From Paenibacillus spiritus (GTDB lineage Bacteria; Bacillota; Bacilli; Paenibacillales; Paenibacillaceae): a stretch of 64,000 nucleotides of DNA. Of the stretch, positions 1 to 8,706 are shown in pieces. Every line of letters begins with the position of its first letter. The stretch's first letter is position 1. Both the position numbers and the translations under genes were made by a program. The notes under the pieces were generated by a model. The model saw nothing but the letters and a program-made list of their open reading frames with translations, was not told the origin of the DNA and did no database searches. The stretch is taken from positions 62,001 to 126,000 of the forward strand of contig NZ_VYKK01000001.1 of NCBI RefSeq assembly GCF_008710135.1, written 5' to 3'.

Positions 1-985
1 CCTCGACATAGTACTCCATCTCGACCGCCTGTTCCTGCTGGACGACCGGTTCCTCCGCGCGGAGCGCGACTACCTTGGCCGCCGCGATCTCCCGCTGCTC
101 CTGCCGTTTCATTGTCTGGCGAAAATGCTGGCTCGCCCGGTGCTGCAGCTCGTCGAGCAGCAGTTCCCCGTCCGGCGCGAACACGCCGTCCTCGTCCAGC
201 AGCCGGCACACGTCCTGGGCGCCGAGCTGGTATTTATGGGCCACATAATTGACCGCGCCCAAGGCATTATAATCAAAGCGAAGCCGCTCAACATGCCCAC
301 GGTTAACCGATTCCCGGGGAAAGCGCAGAATAATGTCGCTGTATCCGATGGCATGCTTGCTCTCTTCTGCGGGCTGGGGTATTCGGACCGAGGCCACTTC
401 CGTGAGCGCCTGCTCCAGCTCATAGTCGATGACATGCGTGTTCAGCTCAAAAATATCATAGAACGGCCGCGAAATGTTCTCCTTGCTGATCCCCGGGCGG
501 CTCCACTCCTCCGGAGGCCGGCTCCAGAACTGTTCGCGCAGCGCGAGCACGGCGAATTTCCCGATCCGGTCGCGCAGCAGCAGGGTTAAATGCTGGGTCG
601 CAAAAAAATCCGGCGGCGACAGCGGCGGGAGCAGTTCGTATTCATACATATAATCATCCGTCTCCGGAATATATATCCGGCTCGTCTGCAGCAGGCCGAC
701 GGCCTCCAGGCGCGAGGCCTGGTCAATCAGCGTCCGCCGGCCTTTCTCGTTCGGCTCGATGCCGAGCGTCAGAAAGAGCCGCCGCTGCGGCTCCGGCGAG
801 GAATGGCCGATGCATTCGGCCGGCACATGGCCGAACAGCAGCCGGTAGAGCGAAATCGCCAGCGCCCCGGCCATCGGCTGATAGACCGTGCTGAGCATGC
901 GCTCGTCCACAGTGCTGAGCCCGAATTCGCGGGACACGCAGTATCGGTGATGCTCGGTGAAATGGTGAATTTGACTGATCTGCAT
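1..985 (-). CDS. dnaB: Replication initiation/membrane attachment protein DnaB (5' part; runs off left edge)
   Basis: Reading leftward from an ATG at 985 the frame stays open to base 1, so about 328 N-terminal residues are present and the C-terminus is outside the window. The translation begins MQISQIHHFTEHHRYC and continues with a winged-helix-like region (YQPMAGALAISLYRLLFG, then ERRTLI-type helices), as in the Gram-positive DnaB primosome protein that loads the DnaC helicase together with DnaD and DnaI. The end of the visible part (VEMEYYVE) matches the linker before the second DnaB domain. A GAAGGGGG stretch about 12 bases upstream is the likely ribosome site. The gene is divergent from hemQ. 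Family call good, exact start less sure. Confidence 0.8.
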   Translation of the reverse strand, partial: MQISQIHHFTEHHRYCVSREFGLSTVDERMLSTVYQPMAGALAISLYRLLFGHVPAECIGHSSPEPQRRLFLTLGIEPNEKGRRTLIDQASRLEAVGLLQTSRIYIPETDDYMYEYELLPPLSPPDFFATQHLTLLLRDRIGKFAVLALREQFWSRPPEEWSRPGISKENISRPFYDIFELNTHVIDYELEQALTEVASVRIPQPAEESKHAIGYSDIILRFPRESVNRGHVERLRFDYNALGAVNYVAHKYQLGAQDVCRLLDEDGVFAPDGELLLDELQHRASQHFRQTMKRQEQREIAAAKVVALRAEEPVVQQEQAVEMEYYVE

Positions 986-1246
986 CGAATATGCGAGCCC
1001 CCTTCGGTGTTGGAATGAGATCAACCCAGTAGATTTCTATTCTAACATAAATCGACTGTCAGGAAATGTGGAATAAAGCCCAATTCCGGCGGTTAATCCC
1101 GAAGGATCACCGCAGCGCTCCGGCGTTCTCGTTCTTTTCCTGAACCGGATTTCCATGAACAGAATGTGACCGGGTTTGCTCTGGAAGCTTTCGTTGCGCT
1201 ACAATGAGGCAGTAACGGCTTACCAAGAATTCGAGGAGTGATACAC

Positions 1247-1996
1247 ATGAGTGAAGCCGCTTTGACGCTGGAAGGATGGTATGCGCTCCATGACTTCCGC
1301 TCGCTGGATTGGACCGCCTGGACGGCGGCCGACGACGAGGAACGCGCTGTGGCTCTGGAAGAATTGAATGCGTTTATCGGAGAATGGGCCGGGGTCGAGG
1401 AAGCCAAGACCGGCAGTTCCGCTCTCTATTCGATTGTCGGCCAGAAGGCCGATTTGGTTATGATGCATCTGCGCGAGAGTCTGGAGGAGCTGAACCGGCT
1501 GGAGACCGCCTTCAACAAGACCGCCTTCGCCGCCTTCACAACCAAAGCCTACTCGTACGTCAGCATCGTTGAACTGAGCAATTACAACAGCGGCGAGGGC
1601 GGCGGCGATCCGATGGCAAATCCGCATGTGGCAGCCCGCCTGAAGCCGATCCTGCCAAAGGCAGCCCATATCTGCTTCTACCCGATGAACAAGAAGCGCG
1701 AGCTTGCCGACAACTGGTACATGCTCGACATGGAGAAGCGCAAAGAGCTGATGTACTCGCACGGTCTGATCGGCCGCGGCTATGCCGGCAAGGTGAAGCA
1801 GATCATTACCGGTTCCGTCGGCTTCGATGACTGGGAATGGGGCGTGACGCTGTTCGCCGAAGATGCGCTCCAGTTCAAGAAGCTGGTGTACGAGATGCGG
1901 TTCGACGAAGTCAGCGCGCGTTACGGGGAATTCGGCCCCTTCTATGTCGGCAATCTGCTGACGCCCGAGTCGTTCGACGAAATGCTGAAGGTGTAA
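1247..1996 (+). CDS. hemQ: Coproheme decarboxylase HemQ (ChdC)
   Basis: This gene encodes the last enzyme of the coproporphyrin-dependent haem pathway of Gram-positive bacteria, which converts coproheme to haem b using peroxide. The 249-residue product has the chlorite-dismutase-like fold signature. With the ATG at 1247, the radical-forming Tyr falls at 145 (CFYPMNKKR) and the axial His at 172 (YSHGLIGRG), the numbering used for characterised HemQ proteins, which supports this start. A GTG nine bases upstream lies inside the CGAGGAG ribosome site and was not used. A strong hairpin follows at once. Haem made here would supply ctaA/ctaB products elsewhere in the window. Confidence 0.95.
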   Translation: MSEAALTLEGWYALHDFRSLDWTAWTAADDEERAVALEELNAFIGEWAGVEEAKTGSSALYSIVGQKADLVMMHLRESLEELNRLETAFNKTAFAAFTTKAYSYVSIVELSNYNSGEGGGDPMANPHVAARLKPILPKAAHICFYPMNKKRELADNWYMLDMEKRKELMYSHGLIGRGYAGKVKQIITGSVGFDDWEWGVTLFAEDALQFKKLVYEMRFDEVSARYGEFGPFYVGNLLTPESFDEMLKV

Positions 1997-2000
1997 GCCA

Positions 2001-2050
2001 AAAAAGGTGTGTTCCCAAGCGCTGCTGCGCCGCGGAACACACCTTTTCTT
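2001..2050. terminator. Bidirectional rho-independent terminator
   Basis: AAAGGTGTGTTCC pairs with GGAACACACCTTT across a GC-rich loop, with A-rich and T-rich flanks, so it can stop both hemQ (+) and the 79-residue gene arriving from the right (-). Confidence 0.85.
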
Positions 2051-2059
2051 CTTCGTCCC

Positions 2060-2299
2060 TTAATCCTCTTCTTCAAGCGTCTTCAGAAACTCTTCGGTCG
2101 CCCGGTCCCGTGCCCGGCTCTTGTCCTTCAGCCGCTCGATGGCCGGCTGAATGAGAAGGTCGATCTCCTTCTGTACGGTGTAGGCCAGATCATGGCGGCC
2201 CTGATCCTCCAGATAGGAGCCGGCCTCGATGAGGCCGTTATAGCGGTCCAGCTCCTCCCGCGTCAGCAGCCCGCGCACCTGAACGCTGCAGTGGCGCAT
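2060..2299 (-). CDS. Conserved small hypothetical protein, downstream of ndh
   Basis: A 79-residue charged, helix-rich protein (EELDRYNGLIEAG, then LAYTVQKEIDLL and AIERLKDKSRA) with no signal peptide and no cysteine pair. Its ATG lies one base after the stop of the NADH dehydrogenase gene and has no clear ribosome site of its own (GTAGG directly abuts the ATG), so translational coupling to ndh is likely. I do not recognise the family. The acidic EFLKTLEEED tail ends just before the bidirectional terminator. Confidence 0.65.
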   Translation of the reverse strand: MRHCSVQVRGLLTREELDRYNGLIEAGSYLEDQGRHDLAYTVQKEIDLLIQPAIERLKDKSRARDRATEEFLKTLEEED

Positions 2300-2300
2300 C

Positions 2301-3494
2301 CTACAGGAATCTGCCTTTCTTCAAGACCAGCGGAATGCCGCCGATCGTGAACAGGTAGCGGATATCGACAACCTTCTTGAGCTGGGCCGCCGTCCAGCCC
2401 TTCAGCTTCTTGTTGCCGACGACGGCAATGCCCTGTCCTTTGCCGAGGGATGCCACCGTTCCCTTGTTGCTGAAGACGAACTTCTTCGGCTGCTGGCCGC
2501 GGATCGCAGCCACCAGATTGTTCGCGCAGCACTCGCCCTGCTGCATCGCAATCTGGGCCGTCGGCGGATACGGGCGTCCTTCCGGATTGATGACCAGCGA
2601 ACCGTCTCCAATAATGAAGGTATTCTCATGGCCCGGCGCACGCAGGAATTCATCCACCTTGACACGGCCGCGCATCGCTTCAAAGCCGGCGGATTCAATC
2701 AGACGATTGCCGCGGATGCCGCCCGTCCAGACCACGGTCGAAGCCTTGATCTCTTCGCCCGTAGCAAGAATAACTCCGCCGGGCAGGCATTCCTTGATGG
2801 CAACGCCGATCTTGAAGGTTACGCCTTTCTTCGTCAGCACGTTCATGGCGTACTCGACCAGCTCCGGCGCAAAGCCCGGAAGGGCCGTCGGAGCCGCTTC
2901 GACGTTATAGATGTTGACGAGGCTCGGGTCCACATCATATTCCTTGCACAGGCCCGGAATCCGGTCGGCCAGCTCGGCCACGAACTCGATGCCGCTGAAG
3001 CCGGCTCCGCCGACGACAAAATTGATGTGCTCCTGCGCGTTGTTCTCATTCTTGTACTTCGCGAACTGATACTCGATATGCTCCCGGATCAGCCGGACGG
3101 AGTTGATGCTGCGGATCGTCAGGGCGTACTGGTCCATGCCCGGAATGCCAAAGGTCTCCGGCTCGCCTCCCAGGGCGATAACCAGATAGTCGTAGGACAG
3201 CGTGCCGTCCTCCAGAATGACTTTCTTCTGCTGGGTGCGGATCTCCTGAACGGACGATTTGACAAGATCAATCTTGAACTCGTCGATCAGCTTCGAGATC
3301 GGAACGCGCGAATGCTCAATGCTGTCGGTTCCGGCAGCCGGCATATGTAGATGCGTCGTAAAATAATGATACTCATGGCGGTTAACCAGCGTCACATCCG
3401 CCTCATTATAATTCAGCGCCTTTTGCAAGCGCTGAGCTGTCAATATACCTCCGTAACCCGCTCCGAGAATTACGATTTTGGGAATGCTGCTCAT
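2301..3494 (-). CDS. ndh: Type II NADH dehydrogenase (NDH-2)
   Basis: A 397-residue FAD enzyme that passes electrons from NADH to menaquinone without proton pumping, at the inner face of the membrane. It has the N-terminal dinucleotide fold IVILGAGYGG, a second nucleotide fold FVVGGAGFSGIE, the TVVWTGG segment and the C-terminal FAD contact FIIGDGS. ATG 3494 is chosen because GGAAGGAG sits 7 bases upstream; an earlier in-frame start adds 12 residues of no family value. It is divergent from yumC. A Rex-like site lies upstream. Sequence resembles B. subtilis YumB/Ndh. A second paralogue is at 12514. Confidence 0.92.
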   Translation of the reverse strand: MSSIPKIVILGAGYGGILTAQRLQKALNYNEADVTLVNRHEYHYFTTHLHMPAAGTDSIEHSRVPISKLIDEFKIDLVKSSVQEIRTQQKKVILEDGTLSYDYLVIALGGEPETFGIPGMDQYALTIRSINSVRLIREHIEYQFAKYKNENNAQEHINFVVGGAGFSGIEFVAELADRIPGLCKEYDVDPSLVNIYNVEAAPTALPGFAPELVEYAMNVLTKKGVTFKIGVAIKECLPGGVILATGEEIKASTVVWTGGIRGNRLIESAGFEAMRGRVKVDEFLRAPGHENTFIIGDGSLVINPEGRPYPPTAQIAMQQGECCANNLVAAIRGQQPKKFVFSNKGTVASLGKGQGIAVVGNKKLKGWTAAQLKKVVDIRYLFTIGGIPLVLKKGRFL

Positions 3495-3564
3495 GGTCCG
3501 ACTCCTTCCAAATAGATCATTTTCGATCATTCTGTCTATAACTTTTAGTTTGTCCAGATCTGTT

Positions 3565-3582
3565 TTGTGAATTTAAACACAT
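3565..3582. promoter_or_regulatory. Candidate Rex (NADH-sensing repressor) operator upstream of ndh
   Basis: TTGTGAATTTAAACACAT matches the Rex consensus TTGTGAA-N4-TTCACAA at 11 of 14 fixed positions. Rex controls ndh in Bacillus, so the position is sensible, but the right half-site is weak and this is inference. Confidence 0.35.
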
Positions 3583-3711
3583 AAATTCAGAATAAATTCC
3601 AATAAAACCTGAAACATTACGAAAAATATCATATCCATTGTAAACCTTCAACTACTATTAATCAAATAGATATCCCCACAAAGATTATAGGAAAAATCTC
3701 CGAGCGCCACT

Positions 3712-3740
3712 TTGCAGCCTGCATCCAGTATGTTTATAAT
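3712..3740 (+). promoter_or_regulatory. Sigma-A promoter for yumC
   Basis: TTGCAG and a perfect TATAAT are separated by 17 bases, 55 bases before the yumC start. Confidence 0.65.
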
Positions 3741-3795
3741 GGGGGGTAGACCAATATGGCAATTTGAATATATCAACTCGGAGGTGTAGTTTCCT

Positions 3796-4797
3796 GTGAC
3801 ATCCCAGCTATCCGGCGCCCCCATGAGCGACCTGCTCATCATCGGCGGCGGCCCTGCGGGCATGTTCGCCGCGTTCTACGGCGGCATGCGCCAGGCATCC
3901 GTTACCTTAATTGAAAGCATGCCTCAACTGGGCGGCCAGCTTGCCGCTCTGTATCCCGAGAAATACATTTACGACGTCGCCGGATTTCCGAAGGTGAGTG
4001 CCCAGGAACTCGTCGATAATCTGACCCGCCAGATGAATCTGTTCCAGACGGATGTGCGCCTGGAGGAGAAGGTTCTCTCCGTCGTCAAGCAGGACGAGCG
4101 CCACTTCGTCGTTACGACCGACAAGGCGGAATACCACAGCCAAGCGGTCATCATTACTGCCGGCGTAGGCGCTTTCGAGCCTCGCCGCCTGGAGCTTCCC
4201 GAAGCGGCTCGCTTCGAGAAGGCCAACCTGCATTACTTTGTCAGCGACCTGACTGCATTCGCAGGCAAGAAAGTCCTCATCAGCGGCGGCGGCGACTCCG
4301 CCGTGGACTGGGCGCTTATGCTGGAGCCGGTTGCCGAATCGGTTACACTGATTCACCGCAGAGACAAATTCCGCGCCCACGAGCACAGCGTGGAGAACCT
4401 CATGAAGTCCACCGTGCAGGTTATTACTCCAACCGAGATTACGGCGCTCCACGGGGAAGAGTTCATTACCGGCGTCACGCTCTCCGACGTGAAGACCAAG
4501 GAGACCCGCGAGATTGAAGTGGACAGCGTCATCGTCAACTTCGGGTTCGTCTCTTCTCTGGGACCGATATCCGAATGGGGCATCGGGATCGAGAACAACT
4601 CCATTGTGGTCGACTCTCGGATGGAGACCAACATCCCCGGTATCTTCGCCGCCGGCGACATCTCCACTTATCCCGGCAAGCTGAAGCTGATCGCCGTCGG
4701 TTTCGGCGAAGCTCCGACCGCTGTCAACAATGCCAAAGTATATATTGATCCGGACGCGAAGCTGTCCCCCGGGCACAGCAGCAACATGAAGCTGTAG
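3796..4797 (+). CDS. yumC: Ferredoxin/flavodoxin-NADP+ reductase, thioredoxin-reductase-like (YumC)
   Basis: A 333-residue FAD flavoprotein of the TrxR-like ferredoxin-NADP+ reductase family. It has the FAD fold [14 protein letters not shown], the NADPH fold [15 protein letters not shown] and the FAD-binding GIFAAGD, and lacks the CxxC of true thioredoxin reductases, as expected. The start is GTG 3796, nine bases after GGAGGTG; an internal ATG ([10 protein letters not shown]) is possible. A promoter lies upstream and a clear terminator downstream, so it is probably monocistronic. It recycles ferredoxin or flavodoxin electrons, for example for Fe-S chemistry. Confidence 0.93.
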   Translation: MTSQLSGAPMSDLLIIGGGPAGMFAAFYGGMRQASVTLIESMPQLGGQLAALYPEKYIYDVAGFPKVSAQELVDNLTRQMNLFQTDVRLEEKVLSVVKQDERHFVVTTDKAEYHSQAVIITAGVGAFEPRRLELPEAARFEKANLHYFVSDLTAFAGKKVLISGGGDSAVDWALMLEPVAESVTLIHRRDKFRAHEHSVENLMKSTVQVITPTEITALHGEEFITGVTLSDVKTKETREIEVDSVIVNFGFVSSLGPISEWGIGIENNSIVVDSRMETNIPGIFAAGDISTYPGKLKLIAVGFGEAPTAVNNAKVYIDPDAKLSPGHSSNMKL

Positions 4798-4820
4798 AGC
4801 CGGACAGCGCCGATCCAAAC

Positions 4821-4851
4821 AAAAGGGTATCCGTTAAGGATACCCTATTTT
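4821..4851 (+). terminator. Terminator after yumC
   Basis: AGGGTATCC and GGATACCCT form a 9-bp stem with a GTTAA loop, with A-run before and ATTTT after. It can also serve the leftward strand after sda. Confidence 0.85.
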
Positions 4852-4917
4852 GCCATACTGCGGTTATATTTATGTAATGATCCGTCATCTTCGTTGATCG
4901 AACAGGTCTGGACCATT

Positions 4918-5061
4918 TTAGTGAAGTACCGCAAGTTCTGGAGAGTGTAAGTTCCGTTTGCGAATTTCAACCAGAAGCATAGCAATGAAATCATGCTCAA
5001 GCTGCAGTTCAATCGCTTGATGATACGATTCCAACAGCATCTGATCGGACAATTCCATCAT
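4918..5061 (-). CDS. sda: Sporulation histidine-kinase inhibitor Sda
   Basis: A 47-residue two-helix protein starting MMELSDQMLLESY and continuing with ELQLEHDFIAML then EIRKRN, the same pattern as Bacillus Sda (LSDELLIESY...NRDFIELI..EIKRR). Sda binds KinA and blocks autophosphorylation, so that sporulation does not start while DNA replication is under way or damaged. The start has an AGGTGATC ribosome site; the second ATG codon is an alternative. Upstream are an extended -10 promoter and a group of DnaA boxes, as expected for a DnaA-controlled sda gene. Too short for routine gene callers. Confidence 0.9.
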   Translation of the reverse strand: MMELSDQMLLESYHQAIELQLEHDFIAMLLVEIRKRNLHSPELAVLH

Positions 5062-5098
5062 AACGATCACCTATCTTTCCTTTATTTGGTTCTCTTCT

Positions 5099-5127
5099 AT
5101 CATAGCAGACTAGCAGAATCCGAACAA
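5099..5127 (-). promoter_or_regulatory. Promoter of sda with extended -10
   Basis: On the minus strand TGC-TATGAT forms an extended -10 at 5099-5104. A weak -35 TTGTTC lies 17 bases upstream at 5122-5127. The DnaA box cluster starts 9 bases farther upstream. Confidence 0.5.
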
Positions 5128-5135
5128 GCGTTCTG

Positions 5136-5261
5136 ATATCCACAGCGCATTGTGGAAATCCTGTGCATAATATGTGAAAAAGTTGGAATTTCCGTCCGGT
5201 TGTGCAGGGTATATTGGGGATAATAGTTATGCACAGGAGAATTTGTCTGGATATATGCACA
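5136..5261. promoter_or_regulatory. DnaA box cluster upstream of sda
   Basis: Two perfect boxes of consensus TTATNCACA are present: TGTGCATAA (reverse orientation, 5162-5170) and TTATGCACA (5227-5235). Single-mismatch boxes are ATATCCACA (5136-5144), TGTGAAAAA (reverse, 5173-5181) and ATATGCACA (5253-5261). A weaker TGTGGAAAT is at 5151. In Bacillus, DnaA binds such a cluster to activate sda during replication; this is inferred to be the role here. Confidence 0.75.
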
Positions 5262-5395
5262 AAAAATTTACAAATCTATCGATTCCATTCTTATCCATTC
5301 TTAATTAACCCGCCGGACAACCTTTCAAACGTATTCTTTAGCTCTAATATCGGACTCTTTGCGGTTTTTGTTAACCCGCCAAGCCTCTTCTCTCT

Positions 5396-6058
5396 TTATT
5401 GCGGACGTGTATTAACCTCCAGGATCCACAAGCGCCCGTTCCGGTCCACCGCATAGTCGAACCCCAGCTCTCCGATTCCCGGAAAATGGCGTTCCAGCGT
5501 CTGAATGCAGGTAACGGTCACAATCCGCATCTCCCGCCGCTTGGCGGCAGAATTGATGCGGGGAAGCGAGCGGCGCAGTCCTTCCCGGCAGCTAAGCATG
5601 GTCCCGCCCTGACAGAGATTCGTCACGAACAGACCCGGGCGCGCCAGACGTCCCACCATAGACCGGAATTCCCAGGCCCCGTTGCTGCGGACGACCTTGA
5701 CCCGGTAATCAATCGGGCGGCCGTCGATCCGGGCAAGGGAAATACCCTGCTGGATCAAGTAACGGCGTCTGAGCTTCATGCGCTGCAGCCCGTTGAACAT
5801 CTCTCCAAAACGGCTGTATCTCCGCGTGCGATTCTTTGAGGTAAGCCCGTAGCCCCCTCCGTCGCGGAATACCCGGATCACGCCGTGTCCGCCTCCGCCT
5901 ACAACCGGTTTCACTACGACATCGCCATAGGCGGCCAGCATCAACCGAAGAGCGCTGCCGCTATAAATCTGCGTCTTCGGAATATACCCCGAAACGCGCG
6001 GATCGCTTAAGAGCGCCGCCGTCTTCCGCCATTTGCTTGCGAGCTGTCTTCCCGCCAT
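5396..6058 (-). CDS. YheC/YheD-family ATP-grasp protein (short form)
   Basis: A 220-residue protein carrying only the ATP-grasp part of the YheC/YheD (spore-coat-associated) family. The glycine-rich nucleotide loop KPVVGGGGHGVIRV is at about residues 50-63, the IQQGI/DYRVKVVR segment follows, and the metal-binding end is GFDYAVDRNGRLWILEVNTRPQ. YheC and YheD of B. subtilis are 360-450 residues, so this is about half size, yet it holds the complete catalytic core. ATG 6058. No partner gene is adjacent. Substrate unknown; spore-coat role is inference from the family. Confidence 0.8.
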   Translation of the reverse strand: MAGRQLASKWRKTAALLSDPRVSGYIPKTQIYSGSALRLMLAAYGDVVVKPVVGGGGHGVIRVFRDGGGYGLTSKNRTRRYSRFGEMFNGLQRMKLRRRYLIQQGISLARIDGRPIDYRVKVVRSNGAWEFRSMVGRLARPGLFVTNLCQGGTMLSCREGLRRSLPRINSAAKRREMRIVTVTCIQTLERHFPGIGELGFDYAVDRNGRLWILEVNTRPQ

Positions 6059-6480
6059 GTCTCTTCCTCTCCTTCCTTGGCCTCTGCCATACCATACTCA
6101 CAGGGGAATGTCCCACTCTTGTATGATTGTCCTTGCCTTGGAAAAAGAGGCGCTTGGCCGCGTGCCCGCGCATCCCCATCTAACGGACAGTGCCCGGCGC
6201 TTCAGACTATCGTCTGGAATACCGGGCACCCGTGTTCAATTCTGCCATCGGGCCTGCAATCCCCTTCCCCGCCCTCGTCCGGGCCGGCAAACCAGCATAA
6301 GGTCGTAACAATAAACCTGCTACACGGTACTCCTGTGCTGAAGCGCACTCTTGTAACGGTTCTGGGCTGATTGCTTATAGCTGAGACATTCGCCCCGAGT
6401 CTCTCCGAGGTCCAACCTGCCCGTTGGAGGGGGTATGCTCGCTTTTGCCGGCGGCCGGACTACCTTCGCGGCCCGTTCCT
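6059..6480. other. 422-bp non-coding stretch between yheC/D-like and DIP1984 genes
   Basis: No convincing reading frame. It contains the two-tier inverted repeat listed at 6190-6229 and a small inverted repeat TCCAAC/GTTGGA near 6412-6429. I compared it by eye with RNase P RNA, 6S RNA, tmRNA and T-box cores and found none of their fixed motifs. Confidence 0.4.
6190..6229. repeat. Two-tier inverted repeat (hairpin) of unknown role
   Basis: GTGCCCGG (6190-6197) pairs with CCGGGCAC (6222-6229). Inside, TTCAGAC (6201-6207) pairs with GTCTGGA (6212-6218) apart from one wobble-type mismatch, around a TATC loop. No T-run follows on either strand, so it is not a standard terminator. Confidence 0.6.
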
Positions 6481-6942
6481 CTACTCTCCGGCCAGTTCGA
6501 CCGTCCAGTTCAATTGCTGAATCCGGAAGTCAAATTCGCGAAAAGCCTTGGAGAGCGCGTCCACCTCTTTCTGAATGGCGGCCACATCCACCGTCCGGTG
6601 GAACTTGACCTCCGAACGGCTAAAGCGCTCCTGCCTGATCGAGGCATTCTCCAGCACCTCCGCCAGCAGCCTGCGCCGCTGCATCAGCTCGTCGCGCTCG
6701 GCCAGCGCATCGGCGATTGACCGCTTGTCGTCAAATGCCGTAAAGGCATTGGTCTTGTTAATCGCCCGAATCCATCCGGTCAGCTCCTGAAGCGACCGTT
6801 CCAGCTCGGTCAACAGATCCGCCGGGTCTTCGGCCGGCTTCTCGCCTTCCTGAACCTTGACGACCCGGGTAAGCCGCTGTCTGAGCTGGGCGATCCGTTT
6901 CTGGCAGTCCGCCCGAAGTACAAGCGCCTCGGCAAGCTTCAT
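6481..6942 (-). CDS. DIP1984 family protein
   Basis: A 153-residue all-helical, strongly charged protein (KLAEALVLRADCQKRIAQLRQRL at the N-terminus; ALAERDELMQRRRLL in the middle), the pattern of the DIP1984/septicolysin-like family. No signal peptide or membrane segment. It starts at ATG 6942. The biochemical role is unknown. It is divergent from the NSS transporter and transcribed toward the structured non-coding stretch. Confidence 0.75.
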   Translation of the reverse strand: MKLAEALVLRADCQKRIAQLRQRLTRVVKVQEGEKPAEDPADLLTELERSLQELTGWIRAINKTNAFTAFDDKRSIADALAERDELMQRRRLLAEVLENASIRQERFSRSEVKFHRTVDVAAIQKEVDALSKAFREFDFRIQQLNWTVELAGE

Positions 6943-7267
6943 ATGATGTCCTCCTTGGCCCGCGGCCCGTTTTATTAATTATATAAGACTTACCCAAATC
7001 TCCGTTCGCGCTGGTCCCTTTCGCCATATTTCCGCAATGCCTAACCAAGTATACCTTTGGCGTCTGATACCGGATAGGACAAAGATTGCATGCCTCATTA
7101 CATAGATGGACAAACTTTTTTCACAGAAGTTGCATCTTGTAGTTTTGGCAGTCTGCCTATATACTTGTTCATATTATGTCTCTCCAACATGAACAATGCT
7201 CCTTCCAGGGCGGTCACGGACAGACAGCAAGAACTTCATCTTATAGTCGGGAGGCAGACTGAACTCT
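6943..7267. other. Divergent intergenic region, DIP1984 gene / NSS transporter
   Basis: About 325 bp with locally A+T-rich promoter-like patches (for example TATATACTTG near 7159-7168). No gene, riboswitch core or strong hairpin was seen. Confidence 0.4.
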
Positions 7268-8608
7268 ATGCCGAAACAACCCAGAACTTTGGAATCCAAG
7301 GACCAATTCTCCTCAAGCGGCTTCATTCTCGCGGCCATCGGCAGCGCGGTCGGATTGGGGAATATGTGGAAGTTCCCTTATATTACGGGGATGTACGGAG
7401 GAGCGGCGTTCTTCCTGCTCTTCATTGTCTGCCTGGTCGCTATCGGCCTGCCGGTGCTGCTCGCAGAGCTGACCATCGGCCGGGGCGGGCGGGGCAGCGC
7501 GGCCAGCTCTTTTGTCAAGGTGGGCGGCAACCGGGCCTGGGGCGGAATGGGGATGCTCTCCGTCATCGGCGCTTTCATGATTATGTCCTTCTATGCCATC
7601 ATCGCCGGCTGGACGTTGTATTACGCGGTTCGGGCCTTCAGCGGGAAGCTGTTCACGAACCCCGATTACACCGGTCAATTCGCAAGCTTCACGTCGGGCT
7701 ACAGTCCGATTCTCTGGCAGGTTGTCGTCCTGGCGCTTACCGCCTGGATCGTGGCCCGGGGCGTGTCGGGAGGCATTGAGAAATTCAACAAGGTGCTGAT
7801 TCCCGGCCTCCTTCTCCTGCTGGTCATTCTGATGATCCGGGCGCTGACGCTCCCGGGCGCTATGGACGGAGTCTCCTTCTTCCTGAAGCCCGATTTCTCC
7901 AAGCTGACGGCGGAATCCGCGCTGGTAGCGCTGGGACATGCGTTCTTCTCGCTCTCGCTCGGGATGGGGGCGATGCTGACCTACGGCTCCTACGTGCAAA
8001 AAGAGCAGTCGCTCGGATCGGCGACGCTGGCCATCGGAGGCGGCGATCTGCTGTATGCGCTGATTGCCGGACTGATTATTTTCCCGACGACGTTCTCCTT
8101 CGGAATCGACAATGCGCAGGGACCCGGGCTGGTCTTCATGGCGCTGCCCGCCGCATTCTCGGCGATGCCCTTCGGCTCGCTCTTCGGCGGATTGTTCTTC
8201 ATCCTCCTCGCCATTGCAGCGCTGACCTCTACCGTCTCGCTGCTGGAAGTTCCGGTCGCCTATGCAATGGAGCGGCTCCAATGGGGACGAACCCGCTCGG
8301 TGCTGCTGATTACCGCCGGCTGCTTCCTGCTGGGCATTCCATCGGCGCTGTCGTTCGGCGCCGCGCCGGGACTGAACTTCGGCGGCAAAGCTTTCTTCGA
8401 TTGGATGGACTTCCTGGCCTCCAATGTGCTTCTGCCGCTGGGCGGGCTGATCGTGACCCTCTTCGCCGGCTACTTCTGGAAGAGCGTCGGCGACGAGGCC
8501 GGCCTCTCCGCCCGCTGGTTCCGCCTGTGGCTCTTCATGCTGCGCTATGTGGCCCCGGTGCTGGTGCTGTTCGTCTTCCTGCATTCCGCGGGAATCATCA
8601 AGTTCTAG
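7268..8608 (+). CDS. Sodium-dependent transporter, NSS/SNF family
   Basis: A 446-residue integral membrane protein with about 11-12 hydrophobic helices. TM1 carries the family signature GFILAAIGSAVGLGNMWKFPY, where the unwound Na+/substrate site (SAVGLGN) lies, followed by GLPVLLAELTIGRGG. TM6-like SLSLGMGAMLTYGSY and TM8-like TSTVSLLEVPVAY are also typical. Such LeuT-like symporters import amino acids or related amines with Na+. Substrate cannot be told. ATG 7268 has a GGGAGG 11 bases upstream. A strong terminator follows, so it stands alone. Confidence 0.9.
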   Translation: MPKQPRTLESKDQFSSSGFILAAIGSAVGLGNMWKFPYITGMYGGAAFFLLFIVCLVAIGLPVLLAELTIGRGGRGSAASSFVKVGGNRAWGGMGMLSVIGAFMIMSFYAIIAGWTLYYAVRAFSGKLFTNPDYTGQFASFTSGYSPILWQVVVLALTAWIVARGVSGGIEKFNKVLIPGLLLLLVILMIRALTLPGAMDGVSFFLKPDFSKLTAESALVALGHAFFSLSLGMGAMLTYGSYVQKEQSLGSATLAIGGGDLLYALIAGLIIFPTTFSFGIDNAQGPGLVFMALPAAFSAMPFGSLFGGLFFILLAIAALTSTVSLLEVPVAYAMERLQWGRTRSVLLITAGCFLLGIPSALSFGAAPGLNFGGKAFFDWMDFLASNVLLPLGGLIVTLFAGYFWKSVGDEAGLSARWFRLWLFMLRYVAPVLVLFVFLHSAGIIKF

Positions 8609-8616
8609 TCAGACCA

Positions 8617-8655
8617 AAGCGCCCGGTCCTGCAGCGGACCGGGCGCTTCTTCTTC
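8617..8655 (+). terminator. Terminator after NSS transporter
   Basis: AAGCGCCCGGTCC pairs perfectly with GGACCGGGCGCTT (13-bp stem), followed by CTTCTTCT. Confidence 0.85.
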
Positions 8656-8706
8656 TCGTTCCTCCGCTCCTCTTCTCACCGACGGGCTAACGGCCGGGGC
8701 TGGCTC

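Noticed and set aside
1238..1246. GTG start for hemQ at 1238
   Set aside because: It lies within the ribosome site; ATG 1247 also gives the standard Tyr145/His172 numbering.
6059..6480. RNase P RNA, 6S RNA, tmRNA or glycine riboswitch
   Set aside because: None of the invariant motifs of these RNAs could be found on either strand.
7313..8584. 423-codon open frame antisense to the NSS transporter
   Set aside because: Low-complexity Arg/Gln/Glu/Gly-rich translation typical of the reverse frame of a high-GC gene; no ribosome site or family features.
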